Assembly (NCBI GenBank): GCA_019054805.1
Contig: JAHQIY010000004.1
Coordinates: 5,084,001-5,148,000 of the forward strand
Source: Brachionus manjavacas
Lineage: Eukaryota; Rotifera; Eurotatoria; Ploima; Brachionidae
Reading direction: 5' to 3'
DNA length: 64,000 nucleotides
Shown: piece by piece, positions 1 through 12,439 of the stretch
Numbering within the stretch: the first letter of the stretch is position 1
Layout: each line of letters opens with the position of its first letter
Notes under the pieces: generated by a model
What the model saw: the letters and a program-made list of their open reading frames with translations, nothing else
What the model was told of the DNA's origin: nothing
Database searches by the model: none
Made by a program: the position numbers and the translations under genes

Positions 1-1737
1 AATTTAATAAATTTTGATTAAAAAATATTTTTATTTTAATACAATAAAAAAAAGTATACGTTAAATCCGAAGAGAGTTTTTTTGGACCTTCCAAAAATAT
101 TGCATTATTTTTAGTAAAATAAAGTAAAGACATGTCTAATTTTCCTTTTAATTCCAAACTCTACTACATTTCAATAATTCCTATAATAAATAATATTTTT
201 TTGAGCCAAGTCTCGATGAAAACTACCTTACAAGCTCTTGAACTTCTTAGAAATGCGGATGATATCCAACAAGAAGTTCTGGTGATATGAGGATAACTAA
301 AACTTTGTTAATGATTTTGAAGAAAAAATGGAATCACCAAATCAAACTAATACCGAATATGAATCAGATGAATACTCAGGTAATTAATAGCCTAAAGAAG
401 AATAAATAACTTACATTGGCAAAAATTCGAAATAAAGAACGATTTGGGATTGACTAAGAACGGAGAAGTGGCAAGTCTTATACTAATTGTTCCTAATCTA
501 TCCTAGTGGCGCTCATACCCTTTTCAAGTACCTTTTTGAGCAATGACTCCGATCTGACACAGAGGCTACTGCATCTGAGTTGATCATCTACACCGCAATC
601 ATTACCCAGTCGAAACTGGTCCCCCTATTTTTATGATGAAAGAGGTTTAAACATTCGCCCTGTATTGCAGAGATATTTTGAAGATTTTTTTTTTAACCCT
701 CAATGGGTTTTGAACACTCGATCCTCTGCTTGCATGAATAACACGCAAACCATTCGGCTTTACGGGCTATAAGTCTTAAAATAATTGTCTCTATTCTATC
801 CTAGTGGCGAGGCGCTCATATCCCTTTCAAGTACCTTTTTGAGCAAGTCTTAGGAAACGACAAATTTTAGATGAGAAAATTAAACAAACAAGTAAATTGA
901 TGAGACCAAAATGTTAGAATTTTTCATGATTTTTGACTTGTCGCTGAAAAATTTACATTGAATCGTACCAATTTCCACCAAAAAGCAGTAGATCCTAAAC
1001 TTTCATTTAAAAAAGAGATACATTAGCTTGTATCGGCATCTTTTTTGCAAGAAGTGTTTATTGCCAAAATTTTCCTCTCAAATTCATGTTATCAAGAATT
1101 TATAAAGTTCAATTTGTTTCCGTAATGGGAACATAATTTTTTTTTTTAATCAAATTAAAAATAGACATTTATTTTTGTATTCAGTATATTTTTTTAACAT
1201 ATTTTGACTAATTATGGTACTTGATTTTATTAAAAAGGCATATTTTTTAAAGAAGTCTTTTGAACCTCTTTAGGACATAACGTGTAAAAAAATATTCAGT
1301 GTTTGGGTGTTAAAGAAACACAACTTTGATCTTAAATAAATCTTTTATGTTGATTTTTTTAAAAGTCACAAATTGGACCATCTTGTCTGATTTTTAAATT
1401 CAACTGTTCAAACTCTTTAGTTAGATTTCAATTTTTATCTTTGTTTGTTCAAAATATTTCTCTTTGATAGTTAAAGTTTTCAACTAATCGTATGTTAGCA
1501 ATTATGACACCAAAAAAGTCTTTAAAAAAACAATTTCCGCCGGAATTGTGCATTGGCCATGAGAAAAAAAGGTTGCCCGAACTTTGACGAGAATTCTGTC
1601 AGAATCACGCCGTTAATAGCTTTTAAAATGGTCAAAATACATTAAAATATACTATAAATACAATATAAAAGTAATTTTAATTTTTTAAATATTTAAAAAA
1701 TTAGTTGAATTTAAAAGTTTTAAGAACTAATGCTGAA
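1..1737. other. AT-rich intergenic DNA with a repeated LINE-like motif
   Basis: I see no gene here. Two copies of a motif reading roughly CTATCCTAGTGGCG...CTCAT, then TTTCAAGTACCTTTTTGAGCA, lie at about 481-545 and 781-846. A third relative lies at about 5450-5515, next to an ATT microsatellite. They are probably 3' scraps of a LINE family, but I cannot assign one. The rest is low-complexity A/T sequence. Confidence 0.4.
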
Positions 1738-2175
1738 GTCTCTTGTGGTAGTAGTAGTAAGGGGTAAACTACAAGTCGCGAATTACATGCAGGATGTTGC
1801 AAAATGCGATGGGTGAGGATGCCCTGTGTGGTAGCCACTTGCCGTAATTAAGTTGCTGTTTTGTCAAGCTTGCTTATGAAGTCGTTGGTACTTTTGGCAG
1901 TGATGATGGAGTTGTAAAGATCGTTCCAGTCATTGACAATTCGGTTGCAGAAAAAGTTATGTCGTTGATTACAGTTCTTCACCAATTCTCGTCTCAATCT
2001 CGCTCTACTATTGCCTCTTGGCGCAGAAATGGAAGTCGGTGCGGCAAATTCAACATGCTGTATTCCTTTTACAATTTTAAACTGCTGTATCAAATCGACC
2101 CTCAATCGCCTCGCCTTTAGATTGGTCAAACCCAGCTTTTTGCAACGTTGAACATAGTTTAGGTCTCGAAGACGA
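1738..2175 (-). pseudogene. LINE reverse transcriptase C-terminal fragment (CR1-like)
   Basis: An open minus-strand stretch at 1848-2129 encodes the extreme C-terminal part of a non-LTR retrotransposon ORF2. It resembles RRLRVDLIQQFKIVKG, then RRELVKNCNQRHNFFCNRIV, then a W-N-L motif. The same layout ends the CR1-like element at 57.6-58.0 kb. The catalytic YADD region and the endonuclease are absent, so it is a 5'-truncated remnant. A short GTAGTAGTAGTAA run near 1748 matches the microsatellite-like 3' tails of the related copies near 50.9 and 57.35 kb. Confidence 0.75.
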
Positions 2176-2348
2176 CCAGGAACTTGTAATTCAATTAAGT
2201 GCTTAGTTTGCTATCGAAAAGAATTTTTCAAGCCATTTGGAATTTTAAAAAATTTATTAAAAAATGTTGAAAGAATTAAAAAAAGTGGTCAAATTTTTTT
2301 AAATTAGAATAAAAAATTTAGATTTCTAGTATCAAAATTTTAAATCAA

Positions 2349-4644
2349 TTAAGCTTCTTCAAATTTTTGAGAAGATTTAATCGTTGTAGTCATAACATGT
2401 GATAAGTTTCTCATGTTCTCAGCCAGAGAGCTCAACTCAGACCATTTTTGTGATTGAATCAAATATTCGAATTGCTTTAGACGCTCAATTTCCAATTGAA
2501 GATCTCTGATTTTTAAATTCAACTGTTCAAACTCTTTATTTAGATTTGATTTTTCGTCTTGTAAAAAATTAACTTTTGAGTTAGCTTCTCTTAGTTGGTT
2601 TAATAAATCTGGTTCTCTAATATTATTGAATTCAACGACTTGGCCTTCAAGTTCACTAATTCTAGATTTAAGCGAGCTTATTAAATTTGACTCAACATTT
2701 TCTTGACGTTCATAATTATCTATCTAATTAAAAAAAATTTTTAAAGAAATTCAAAAAAAAAAAATTTATTACCCTCAACTGTAAAGATCTCACATTGTTT
2801 TTTTCGCTACTTAACATCAGATTTAAATCGTCAATTTCTGATTTCATTGAGCTTAATTTTGTTCTTGAAAGCTCAAGATTTTGTTTATAGATTTTGATTT
2901 CATCATCTTTATCGTTTTTCAACTAATAAAAAATAAATTATATAAAAAATTTTAAAATTTTGTCTTAATACTTGTTCCAGCTTTTTCTCAAGATTATTCT
3001 TATTCCCTAATAGCTGGTTGTAATCTTGGCTAAATTTTAATTGTTGCGAATCTATTTCTCTTTGTTTGTTCAAAAGTTGATTTTGTAAATTTTTCAAAGC
3101 TGATCCATTGGCGTTCTCTGCTGTTTTTAAAGAATCTTCAAGATCATGAATCCTGGTCTTCAGATTTGCTTGACTTTTTATTTCTAATCTTTCTTGTAAT
3201 TTAAACTGCTCAACCTTTTTTTTTCTAGTTTGTAATCTAAACTTCTATTCAAATATATAAATCACCATTACCTGAGATTTAAAGCCATTAGATATGTTCT
3301 TCTCATTTTCCAGCTCTGCTTGAACTTTTTCTAAATTTAACCTTGCCAAGTCTGAATTTTTCTTGGCCAAAATTAAATCAGATTCGTTTTGTTTTAAAGA
3401 TAGTTCTAAAGTTGAAGACAATCGAGAATTTTCTTCAGTTAATTTATCAATTTTAGATTTCAATAAATTAAGTTCTGAGTTTAAACGTGAATTTTCGTCT
3501 TGAAGCTAAATAAACGATAAATCATTTTTCTTTTTAAATAAAAAATTTACTTGTTTGGAACTAAGCGATTCCTTGTTGAGAGCATCATTTGTCATTGAAA
3601 GTTTCATTGAAATATTGTTCAATGAACTCTGTATTAAATTTTAATTTAGATTTAATAAATTACTTAAATTAATTACCTTTAATTCATTTAAATTAGATTT
3701 CCTCAATGACGGATCCGATAGCTGATGCTGTAGGTCTTTTATCAAATTATCTCTAGAAATTAAAAGCGATCTATTTTCATTTAGTTCGGCTCTGAGTTGT
3801 AGATTATCTTTTCTTACATTTTCAAGCTTTGAAAATCAAAAATTAATAACTTTTTTAAATTAAAAAAAAAGTTGAATCTTTATTTTGATCAATTTTTTTC
3901 TCTTTTAAAAATTTACTTGAATTTCCATTTTGGATAGATGTTGAGAATAGTCATTGTACTCAATATGATGTTCATCAAGGCTATTTTTCAATTTGCTTAA
4001 CTGAACTGATTTATCACCCAGACTTTCCTGTAACTCTGATTTTTGTTTTTTCAAAAAATTTATTTCCTTCATCAAAAGATCTCGTTCTTGACAAAATGTC
4101 TCTTTAAAAAAATGGTAAATAAAATTCAAAAATACATGTTTTTAATACTTTCTGTATGCTCTAGCATTCTTAAAACACTTTCTTTTTGTTCATTTTCTTC
4201 TATCAAGCTCTTTTCTAAATCATTTTTTTCTCTTTCAATCGATAACATTTCAGTCTTCAATTTTTGACTGGTTTTATCATATCTTAGGCTCGATTCCAAG
4301 CCATTTAAATTTAACTGCTGGCGCGTAGAAAGTTAAGAAAAATAAATTCTATTTAATTTTTTTTTTAATTTTTTTTTAATTTAAATAAAGGATATAGATA
4401 GTTGCATTCTAGCTCAAGAAAGTAAACTTGTTGCTGGAGATTTTTTATGTACTCTATCTCGATGTTTTCCAAATTGGAACTTTGTGTAGATATCTTTGTA
4501 GATCGACTAAAAAATCAATGTAAAATTTTTTAAAAGAAATATTTGAATAAATTACTTTGCTGATGAGTTTCTTGATTTTGCTGTAGATGTAAGATTAGGA
4601 CTTTGCTTAAAGGATTTGGTTTTTAGTCCGGATTTTAGAGACAT
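2349..4644 (-). CDS. Coiled-coil protein, ten exons, unknown function
   Basis: Exons read 4644-4556, 4506-4396, 4324-4149, 4101-3917, 3826-3677, 3628-3551, 3505-3272, 3214-2972, 2922-2773 and 2723-2349. They join in phase to about 596 residues. Residues 1-50 are Ser/Lys-rich and look disordered. A motif near residue 60 (YIKNLQQQVYFLELECNYLR) opens an almost unbroken coiled coil with heptad spacing and many Glu, Lys, Gln and Leu to the end (FEEA). All introns are short GT-AG except the second, which looks like a U12-type AT-AC intron. There is no catalytic domain, signal peptide or membrane segment. A structural role (centrosome, cilium or scaffold) is only a guess. The start is the first ATG of the open first exon. 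The eighth exon start is the least certain because several AGs lie in an A-run. Confidence 0.8.
4325..4395 (-). other. Probable U12-type (minor spliceosome) AT-AC intron
   Basis: Read on the minus strand, the 71-nt intron begins ATATCCTTT, the textbook U12 5' splice site. It carries TTCTTAACT close to the end, matching the U12 branch-point consensus, and finishes in TTTCTAC (YAC end). No usable GT donor fits here. This join alone restores the frame, giving NYLRQQLNLNGL across the junction. The other nine exons in the gene use ordinary GT-AG junctions. Confidence 0.8.
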
Positions 4645-5439
4645 TTTATAAACGCTTTCTGTTGAAATACGAAATAAAAATTGGTTAGAATTAAAGTTGA
4701 AAAATATTTAAACACCTTGCAATTTTTTAGTAAAAATTGGTTACTATGCATTTTGCTTAGCTACTCACATTTACAAATCCCTGCGAAATTAGATTATAAT
4801 TTTTGTCTTAAGATATAATTTTTTAAATGATAACTAATTTTTCGTTTAAATTAATTAAGATGCAATTTAATTCTGGTATAATGAATTCACTAAATTTTAA
4901 TTAATTTTAATTTAACATTATATAATAGAAAAACAGTTTATAAAAAAAAAAGTTAATTTTATTAATAAAAACTCAGTTTAGCTTTAAAATAAAAAATTTA
5001 TCTAATAATTGTAAGATTATTCAAAATTCATTTGAGTTTTCAAAAAAAATTTGATTGTTTTTCACTTTTCGCAAAATGAAATATATTGAATACTTTAATG
5101 AAATGTTCTTTGATGGTATGCATTAATGATGAAATCGAATGTGTATATTCGAATCAATATTTGAAAAAGTAGTCGAAACCTAATTAAATTTGAATGTTAT
5201 ATTTGAATATAGATAAATTTGAAAATATTCTGAAATATTATTTTATTTTAATTAAAAAAAATTGAATCCTTAAAATATTTGAATTTAAATTTGATGATAT
5301 AACATTTTTGAATCAAAAACTGAAAATTATTAATATTCAATTTAGTATACAAAAAATATAAAAAATTAATACAATAATTGAAAAATTTAAAGATAAATTT
5401 TTAATTAAAAAATATTCAAAAAAAATTGAGTAGTGTTGC
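4645..5439. other. Upstream AT-rich DNA, no gene seen
   Basis: This stretch is about 80 percent A/T. It presumably holds the promoter and 5' leader of the coiled-coil gene, but I cannot point to a specific promoter element. No open frame resembles a protein. Confidence 0.35.
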
Positions 5440-5655
5440 TATTTAAAACTAATAATAATTGTCCTTTTTCTACCCTAGTGGATAATAGGGGAGGCGCTCA
5501 TCTCCTTTTCCAGTATCTTGATCATCATCGATCTGCAATTGTCAGACTTATGTGTTATGTGCAAGGAGCTACCATAGGTGACCTCCTAGTAGGTCATCTC
5601 CGCAAGATAGTCTTGCTGTAGCTTATATATACTATTATTATTATTATTATTTGCG
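5440..5655 (+). repeat. LINE-like 3' end with ATT microsatellite tail
   Basis: The block starts near AATAATTGTCC, contains the CTAGTGG...GGCGCTCAT motif also found near 481 and 781, and ends in a (TTA/ATT)n run at about 5630-5652. CR1-type LINEs commonly end in short tandem repeats rather than poly(A), so this is most likely a severely 5'-truncated copy. No coding part remains. Confidence 0.45.
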
Positions 5656-5790
5656 CAAAAGTCTGAAAAAAAAGTTATTTTAAAGTCTTTTCAAAGTCAA
5701 GTCACTGAAAAATTTCGAAGTCAAGTCTTTTAGAAAAATTCCAAGTATTTTAAGTCAAGTCAAAATCTTGTTTTTTTTAGATACAGTTTA

Positions 5791-6223
5791 AGTGCCGTTT
5801 TGGCATGTGAATTTCTGGTAAATTTACGCAAATTTACGAAAAAACTGATAAAATTAAAAGGTCAAAAAAAGCTCAATTTTTTGAATTTTTTATTATTATC
5901 TAATAAATTTTGAAAAAAGAAGTTTCTATTTATTTGTTTGTATTTTTGTCAAAAAATACTTTTTTTTTTACGTAAATTTAGGCAAAAAAGGTAAAATATG
6001 TTGAAAAAAGTATTTTTTGACAAAAAAATCAAGAAATTTTTATAAAAACTAGCGGTCAGACCATTCGTTATTTTTATCTATCACTATTTCAATTTTCAAA
6101 ATTTATTAGAAAATAATAAAAAATTCAAAAATTGCAGCTTTTTTGGCATTTCATTTTGTAAATTTACGTAAATTTGCGTAAAATTATCAGAAATCCACGT
6201 GTCAAATCGGTTACTGCGGCACT
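5791..6223. mobile_element. Hairpin MITE-like element (inverted repeats over most of its length)
   Basis: The element begins AGTGCCG and ends CGGCACT. Roughly 5791-5915 is the inverse complement of 6085-6223, including a TAAATTTACGCAAATTTACG block and an AATTTTTTATTATT block in both arms. The centre is itself palindromic, with TTGTCAAAAAATACTTTTTT facing AAAAAAGTATTTTTTGACAA. There is no coding capacity. I could not find a convincing target site duplication, so the superfamily is unknown. Confidence 0.7.
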
Positions 6224-6317
6224 TTCTTTCTTGTTTCGAGATATGTCTCGAAGGTGAGACCTATTGCTGTTTTCTTAGCACTCAAAGTTATAGAAGCGCC
6301 TAAATTCAAGTTTACCT

Positions 6318-6656
6318 TTGGATATGTGGGTAGATTTTATTACTTTAACAGAATGTCCTTTGGACTATGCATTAGCCTCTAAATTAAGATTAGCGGAATG
6401 GGTATTGAACACGCATAAGTCCTTGAATTTGACTATTGCACACTTTATAATATCTTGTGATTTGAATTCAATGAGGAAAAAAGCAAGTGATGCTGGTTTT
6501 CTCCCTCGGAGTCTTGGCATTGGAACTCGTTGGATTGGTTTGATTTTGACTTGTTGGGACTTGGTGGCCAACAACAACGATAGGTTCTATCAGCTTGGAT
6601 ACGCTGACTTTGTTTCTAAAATAATGATTCCTAAATGGAAAATCATTCAATTCTAA
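6318..6656 (+). CDS. Hypothetical ORF, 112 residues, unrecognised
   Basis: An ATG-initiated frame with more balanced base composition than its surroundings. It starts MDMWVDFITLTECPLDYA and includes a Trp-rich middle (GTRWIGLILTCWDLVANN). I recognise no domain. It has no obvious splice partners and sits just beside a MITE, so it could be the remnant of a transposon ORF or a chance frame. Confidence that it is a functioning gene is low. Confidence 0.2.
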   Translation: MDMWVDFITLTECPLDYALASKLRLAEWVLNTHKSLNLTIAHFIISCDLNSMRKKASDAGFLPRSLGIGTRWIGLILTCWDLVANNNDRFYQLGYADFVSKIMIPKWKIIQF

Positions 6657-6659
6657 TTT

Positions 6660-9600
6660 GATTAATTTTTGGTATGTATTTTTCTGCTGCTCATAATTTC
6701 CTTAAAGACAGACCTAAGAGAATTATCTATGTAACAAATGATTCAGTTTTTCTCCTCTATAAAATAATATAGAGATCATTTGGAATTTATTAGAAATTAA
6801 AAACTAAATGCAAAGTCTCAATCATCCTTTGGCAATGGTTCGGATTTTAAACAGTTCGAATATTAGCCTTAACTCAGTTAGTTTTGTCAGGACGTTTATC
6901 GTTGTGTTTTTATGCAGCTCTTGCTTTTATTTATTTAGATTTTAAAACTTTTTAGAGATCCCATAGATTAGAACTTAATTATTTTAAACATAGAAACTTT
7001 TTATTTTTTAAGTCTTATCAATTTTTCAAATAGTTTTCAAACCATCTTTTTTTTTCCTTTTTTTTTGGCTCTTTGATTTTTTGGCCAAAATTTTTTTCAC
7101 TATTTTCATTTCTTGTCCAAAAAATCCTTTTATTTCATAAAAATCGGCTTCTTGCTGATAACAGTGCCGTATTCTCTCAGAAATTTAAGCCATTATAAAC
7201 CAGACTATGTGTAAAAACAAAGTCGTTACGTATAAATTTCTTAATTATTCCTCTTAGTCATTCAATTTAAATTGGCGTAAATGAGCAAATATTATAATGC
7301 GGATGATAATTATTAAGAAATGTAAAAATTCAGATAACACTATCAAAACTATTAAAGACAGTCTTTTAATAAGCTGACATCTGATCTCCGTATTAAACTA
7401 AATGAATTTTTGAATCAAAATTGCTTTGAGTTGAAAAAATTTTAAACAAAATCTAGGGTTTTAAAGCTTGGAAAACAACTAGTTTAACGATAATTCTTAA
7501 TAATTACTAAAAACTATTAATTCTAATAGTAGCAATCCATCTTATTATCATTTTTTTGGCATGAAAACTTGCCATGGTAAAAAGCTTGATCGTAGTTTTT
7601 ATGTTAGCAGATAACTATTTCTATAAAGAAACTCTTCTTGAATCAGAATAAATAAGTGTACAAAAAAATAAAAGAAGAATTGAATATAATTTAATTTTCT
7701 ATGTTATAAAATGGCTAAATAGAAAAAAAAATTATTTAAAATGATTTGATTTGAATGAATTTGACATAGTTTGACACCAAGGTTAGTTTCTTAAATTTAT
7801 TTAAATTTTTTTTTATCGTTTCTCATTTACTAAACTAGAATAATTAAAGAGCCTCCATCGTTTTAAGAAAACATGTTAGAGTGACTTATATCCAATAACT
7901 GTATGAGTGCCTCAAGTATCTGTGTCCGTCAACTTAGATTTAGCATTTTTGATCATAGATTATGTACCAAAAGAAAAAAATGCTTTCTCCAATTTAAAAA
8001 TGATTTGGCTACGTTTCTTAATCTTAATGAGCAGGAAAATCTCGAAAATATGATTAAAAAGTACCTTTAAGAACTCAGATTTAAAATTAAAATTTATTTT
8101 GAAAAATTTTGTTTTATGGTGATTTCAAATTTAAAAAGATTGATCGTGATCTTAAAATTTATGAAAATACTTAAAGTTCTGTAAAATCACATTTAACTTA
8201 TCACTTTTTTATCATTTATGGCTAAGAAGACCTATTAATTCATTTTGATCCCTTTTAAAAAATTGGAAAGATTAAACAAATAAAGCAAATTTAGATTCAT
8301 TATGTTTAAATTATTTATTTTTTAGAATATTGAAAAATTGAAATTCGAAAATGAAAACAAAAATAACGAAAATTGATTTCAGTTTCAATAAATTTCAAAA
8401 ATTTTTTCATCCTTGTCTATTATGTTTTAAGAATAAATAAAAGTTATGTCGCATATTTAAAAAAAAATATTTTACATTTTTTTACTAAAACTTTAGATTA
8501 AATAAAATAATTTATTTTCATAATTTTTAAATTTTTTCATTTTGAATATATAAGTCGGTCGGTGGACTCTAACTCCACTTAGAAGATTATACATTACAAT
8601 ATTTTGCATTATTTTAAATCAAATAATGTTATTTCATTTAAATTTCTTATTTTTGGATTCAATAAGATATTTCAATTTTTCTAAAGCAATTAAATAGTTT
8701 AATATCTAACCTTACTCAATAAGCGAATTTAAAATTGAAGTCATTTTATTTCTGAATACTTGAAATTACACAATATATGTTTAAATTAGACTTGATTGCT
8801 TCATTAAATTATCCATTATTCATTCATTTATCCATTTATGTTATCTAAAATTAGTTATTATTTTACACTCATTATTATTATTTTCGTTAGAAAGCCTTTA
8901 TTTTATTTTGACTAAAAGAATATTTAAATTCTCTATTTTATTCTAAGTTTTTTTTGACTAGTCTTTAAAAAAAAATTTATTGAGTTAAAGATAATTTTGA
9001 ATAAAAAAAATAAAATTATGTAAAAATTGTTTTTGTACAATTTAAAATTAATAAAATTATTCATAAAAAATTTCGTTTTAAACTGCATTTCTTGTTTTAG
9101 CTGTATCTTTTCTCAAATCTACGTCGATAAAAAAAGAAACTCTTGAAAGAGAAACGCAAAATTGTCCATCCTAGTAATCTTGCTTTTAGATCTCCAATTG
9201 CCATTTCGGTCCGAACATAAGACTTAAAAATCATTCTAATTCCATTGTATTTACTAACATGTGATGAAATTTTTTATAAATTTTACAAGTTATTTTTTTT
9301 AAAACGTAAGTTAAAAGAGGACTGATCATTTCATTTTTTAAACATTTATTAGGTAATTTTTAAATCTGTGAGACATCAGTGAAAAAAAGCTGATTCAAGT
9401 TTATTTCATTTTTAAAGTGTAAAATAAAAAAAGACAATGTGAAAATTTTTTCTAGAAGTTTATTTTCAATGATATTTGCCAGTATATTTTAAATATTAGG
9501 TTTTGGATAAAAGCCTAAAATAGCAAAATTGTTGAAATCTAAAATGATTATTATGAGGTAAGTTTTTAAATATTAAAACTTTCATGTGCACTTTTTTTAC

Positions 9601-10252
9601 ATAGCATAAATTAGCTTGAATATGAATTAATGTGTTCAATTTCTTCCTTAGTAACCATATTAGTATTAATTTTAATTAATATATATATAAATAATATATT
9701 GAAGCATAGTTTATTTGACTTATAATATAATATTAGGAAAAGCAGTCCAAATAGCAAAAATATCATTTAAAATTTATTCACAATTTAGCTTAGTTTTGCT
9801 TATTAAAATATTTACAAAATATTTCAAAGCATTTTCATTGCTTACACTAGTCTTATTTTCTATACTACACGAGTCTATTTCTAAAATAATTGATTATTAA
9901 TAAGTCAGCATATATAATGCTAGAGTTTTGATATTCGACCTGAATTGGGATTGCAAACAATTCTCATATTGGAAACTCAAGTCTAGTGACGTGAAGGGAG
10001 AAGTAGCTTAACTTTCAATAATTATCTCTGATCTGAAAATAATTCCAAGGAATTTTGCTCAAAATTTTTCATGAGCGATCGAAATTTAAGCAGAAATGGA
10101 TTAAAATTTTTATGAAATTTTTAGAAAATTTCTAAAAAATTCTAGAAAAAAAATTTTAATTTTAATTTTATGATTAATTACAAGAAACTAAGAAATTAGA
10201 AAAATAGACTTAATTAGATATTCATCATTTTTTAGATCTAAAGATAAACATC
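6660..10252. other. Gene-poor AT-rich interval
   Basis: About 3.6 kb of A/T-rich sequence with frequent stops in all frames. I found no protein family, no RNA gene and no clear repeat. The last 200 bases are the upstream region of the UBE2L3-like gene. The rest may hold old, unrecognisable repeats. Confidence 0.4.
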
Positions 10253-10836
10253 ATGGCAGCGACAAGACGTCTCCAAAAAGAACTACAAGAGATAACTAGC
10301 GAAAATGGACTTAAATCGTTTAAAAATATCATTGTTGATGAACAAAACATTCTAAATTGGACAGGTTTAATCGTTCCAGACAATCCACCATACAACAAAG
10401 GAGCATTCAAGATCGAGATCAATTTTCCAGGTGGAATGCTCTTTTTTTAATCTGTAAAAAATTTTAATTTGATTTTTAGCTGAATACCCATTTAAACCAC
10501 CTAAGATAACATTCAAAACAAAAATCTATCATCCGAACATTGACGAAAAAGGACAAGTTTGTTTACCAATAATTCAGGCTGAAAATTGGAAACCAGCTAC
10601 AAAAACGGATCAAGTTATACAGTCCTTGGTAGCTTTGGTAAACGATCCCGAACCCGAACATCCACTCAGAGGAGATATAGCTGATGGTTAATATTATTTT
10701 TTTTCAATTTTGCTCACACCTGAAACTAATTAATTAATTAAATTAAAATTTAGAATACACAAACGATAGAAAGAAGTTTTTAAAAAATGCCGAAGAATAC
10801 ACGAAAAAATTTGCTGAAAAACGACCACAAGATTAA
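10253..10836 (+). CDS. UBE2L3: Ubiquitin-conjugating enzyme E2 L3-like (UbcH7 type)
   Basis: Three exons (10253-10430, 10480-10686, 10754-10836) join in phase into 155 residues; the human protein has 154. The UBC fold covers the whole chain. The HPN motif ([15 protein letters not shown]) carries the catalytic Cys at about residue 87, and [15 protein letters not shown] and [10 protein letters not shown] follow as in vertebrate UBE2L3. Known family role: the E2 takes ubiquitin from E1 and transfers it to the active-site cysteine of HECT or RBR E3 ligases, in cytosol and nucleus. The His-Pro in NDPEPEHP, at the place where most E2s have Asp, is the hallmark of this cysteine-only E2. Both introns are tiny (49 and 67 nt) GT-AG. 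The start ATG follows an ACATC context and matches the MAA N-terminus of the family. The gene appears intact. Confidence 0.95.
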
Positions 10837-12377
10837 ATTTAGTTAACAAAATTTTTTTCACTCTGATTTTTTTGATGCAATAATTCACGATTAAGACCAG
10901 ATCACTATAATTTTTTTTCAAATTTGTTTAAATCGAATCAAAGATTTTTAAATGTTCTGTTTTTTCGATATTTCAATAAAGAAAAAATAAAAAAATTGAA
11001 AATAATAAAATAGCATTTAAAAAATGAGAAGTGCTTCAATAGTTAACAACCTTTTTGGGAATTCTAAGCGATAATAAATATGAGTAAATGCAAATTATAA
11101 GACATAAAAAAGTTAAAGTAAAACTAATATTTTTTTTAATAAAAAAAAACACTTTTTAATAAATTATTTTATTTAATTAAATTTAAGATATTCTGATCAA
11201 AATTTAGACAAAAATTAAAACTAAAAAAAATTTTAGTGATCAAATTTAACATTGTTATCAGACACGAACAATAAAAAAATTTAATTAATATATATTTTTA
11301 ATTAATAAATTTAAAAATTCTAAATGATTCTTTGCCTTATGTTGTTCAAAATTAATTTCACTAAGTTTTTAAAAATTTAAATAAAAAGACTAGTTATGAC
11401 AAAAGTTAATTAGAAAGCTTTAAATTTTTCAATTTTTCAGAGTCATCATCAATTTATTATTCAATTTTCTTTTAAGAATGAAAAAATTATTTATTATTCA
11501 TTATTTGCATTTATAAGTACTTCGACCACTTTTGCTTTTGTTTCATTAGGAACCGGTTCAGAAACGGTATGATTTTTTTTTCCAAATTTAAGGGACAATC
11601 TTTCAATTTTTCAAGGTAGTTTCAGAAATCCATTTGAATTTAATTAATTATTTTTTATGAATTATTAAAAAAAAATGTTAATTAAGTGTTGTTAATTAAG
11701 GCCTTATTGATTTGAAATGATCATTTGTTCATTTTTGATAATTCTCAGCAATTTGACTATGTCATATATTTTTTAGGGAGAATTTTCTTTATCTGTGACA
11801 TCAAAATCAGTATTTACATTCTGAAGGGCAATGTAAAATTTTGGGTCTTTATGCTGAACCTGTTGGACGCGTCATTTGGTCAGCTTGTAGTTTTTCATTT
11901 GCTAATGCTTCAATCAACTCATAACTTTTATTTGCATCAACATTCAAATTTTCGATTTTGTCTTTACTAAATCAATACTATAAAGACTCACTCAATAAGC
12001 TACATTAACCAAAATTTTTTTTCATTATCTCTTCAAAATCATTCTTTAAAGCTCTATGCTTAAGAAAATGAGTCACATTTATCAAAATAAACACATAATT
12101 ATGTCATTTTTTAGTTTTTTTTTTATTTCAAATAAAGTGAAATTTCTTTTATTAAATTAGTTATAGTTTTTAAAATATTTTATTAATAATAATTTAAAAA
12201 TTTTAACTATTTATAAAAAAATGCTCCTTTAACTATCAAGTATAAAAAAGAAAAGGCTAATATTGAAAATATAAAAAACAAAATTTAGGCAGAATCAGAT
12301 TCAGTTTCTAAGTTTGAAAAGTCGGTTAAGTTGAAATCAGTATCTTTATTGATTGTCCAATTTTGCCATTATTCATA
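10837..12377. other. AT-rich intergenic DNA
   Basis: Downstream of the E2 gene I see AATAAA-type sequences around 10973-10990 that could serve polyadenylation. After that there is only low-complexity A/T sequence with no supported gene or repeat family. Confidence 0.35.
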
Positions 12378-12418
12378 CAGTAAAGTACGGTTATAACGAA
12401 CACGGATATAACGAAAAT
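12378..12418 (+). repeat. Tigger/pogo-like terminal inverted repeat (left)
   Basis: CAGTAAAGTACGGTTATAAC at 12378, preceded by TA, closely matches the inverse of the terminus ending at 20579. CAGTA...CGGTTATAACGAA with a TA target is the typical end of Tigger/pogo elements. A diverged second copy of the ACGGTTATAACGAA segment occurs at about 15145. This may be a long target duplication around the LINE between them, or another terminus. Confidence 0.65.
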
Positions 12419-12439
12419 TCATTTAAAATAAAAAATAAA

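Noticed and set aside
9715-9900. Hydrophobic 61-codon frame
   Set aside because: It is A/T-driven Ile/Phe/Lys-rich translation without splice or family support.
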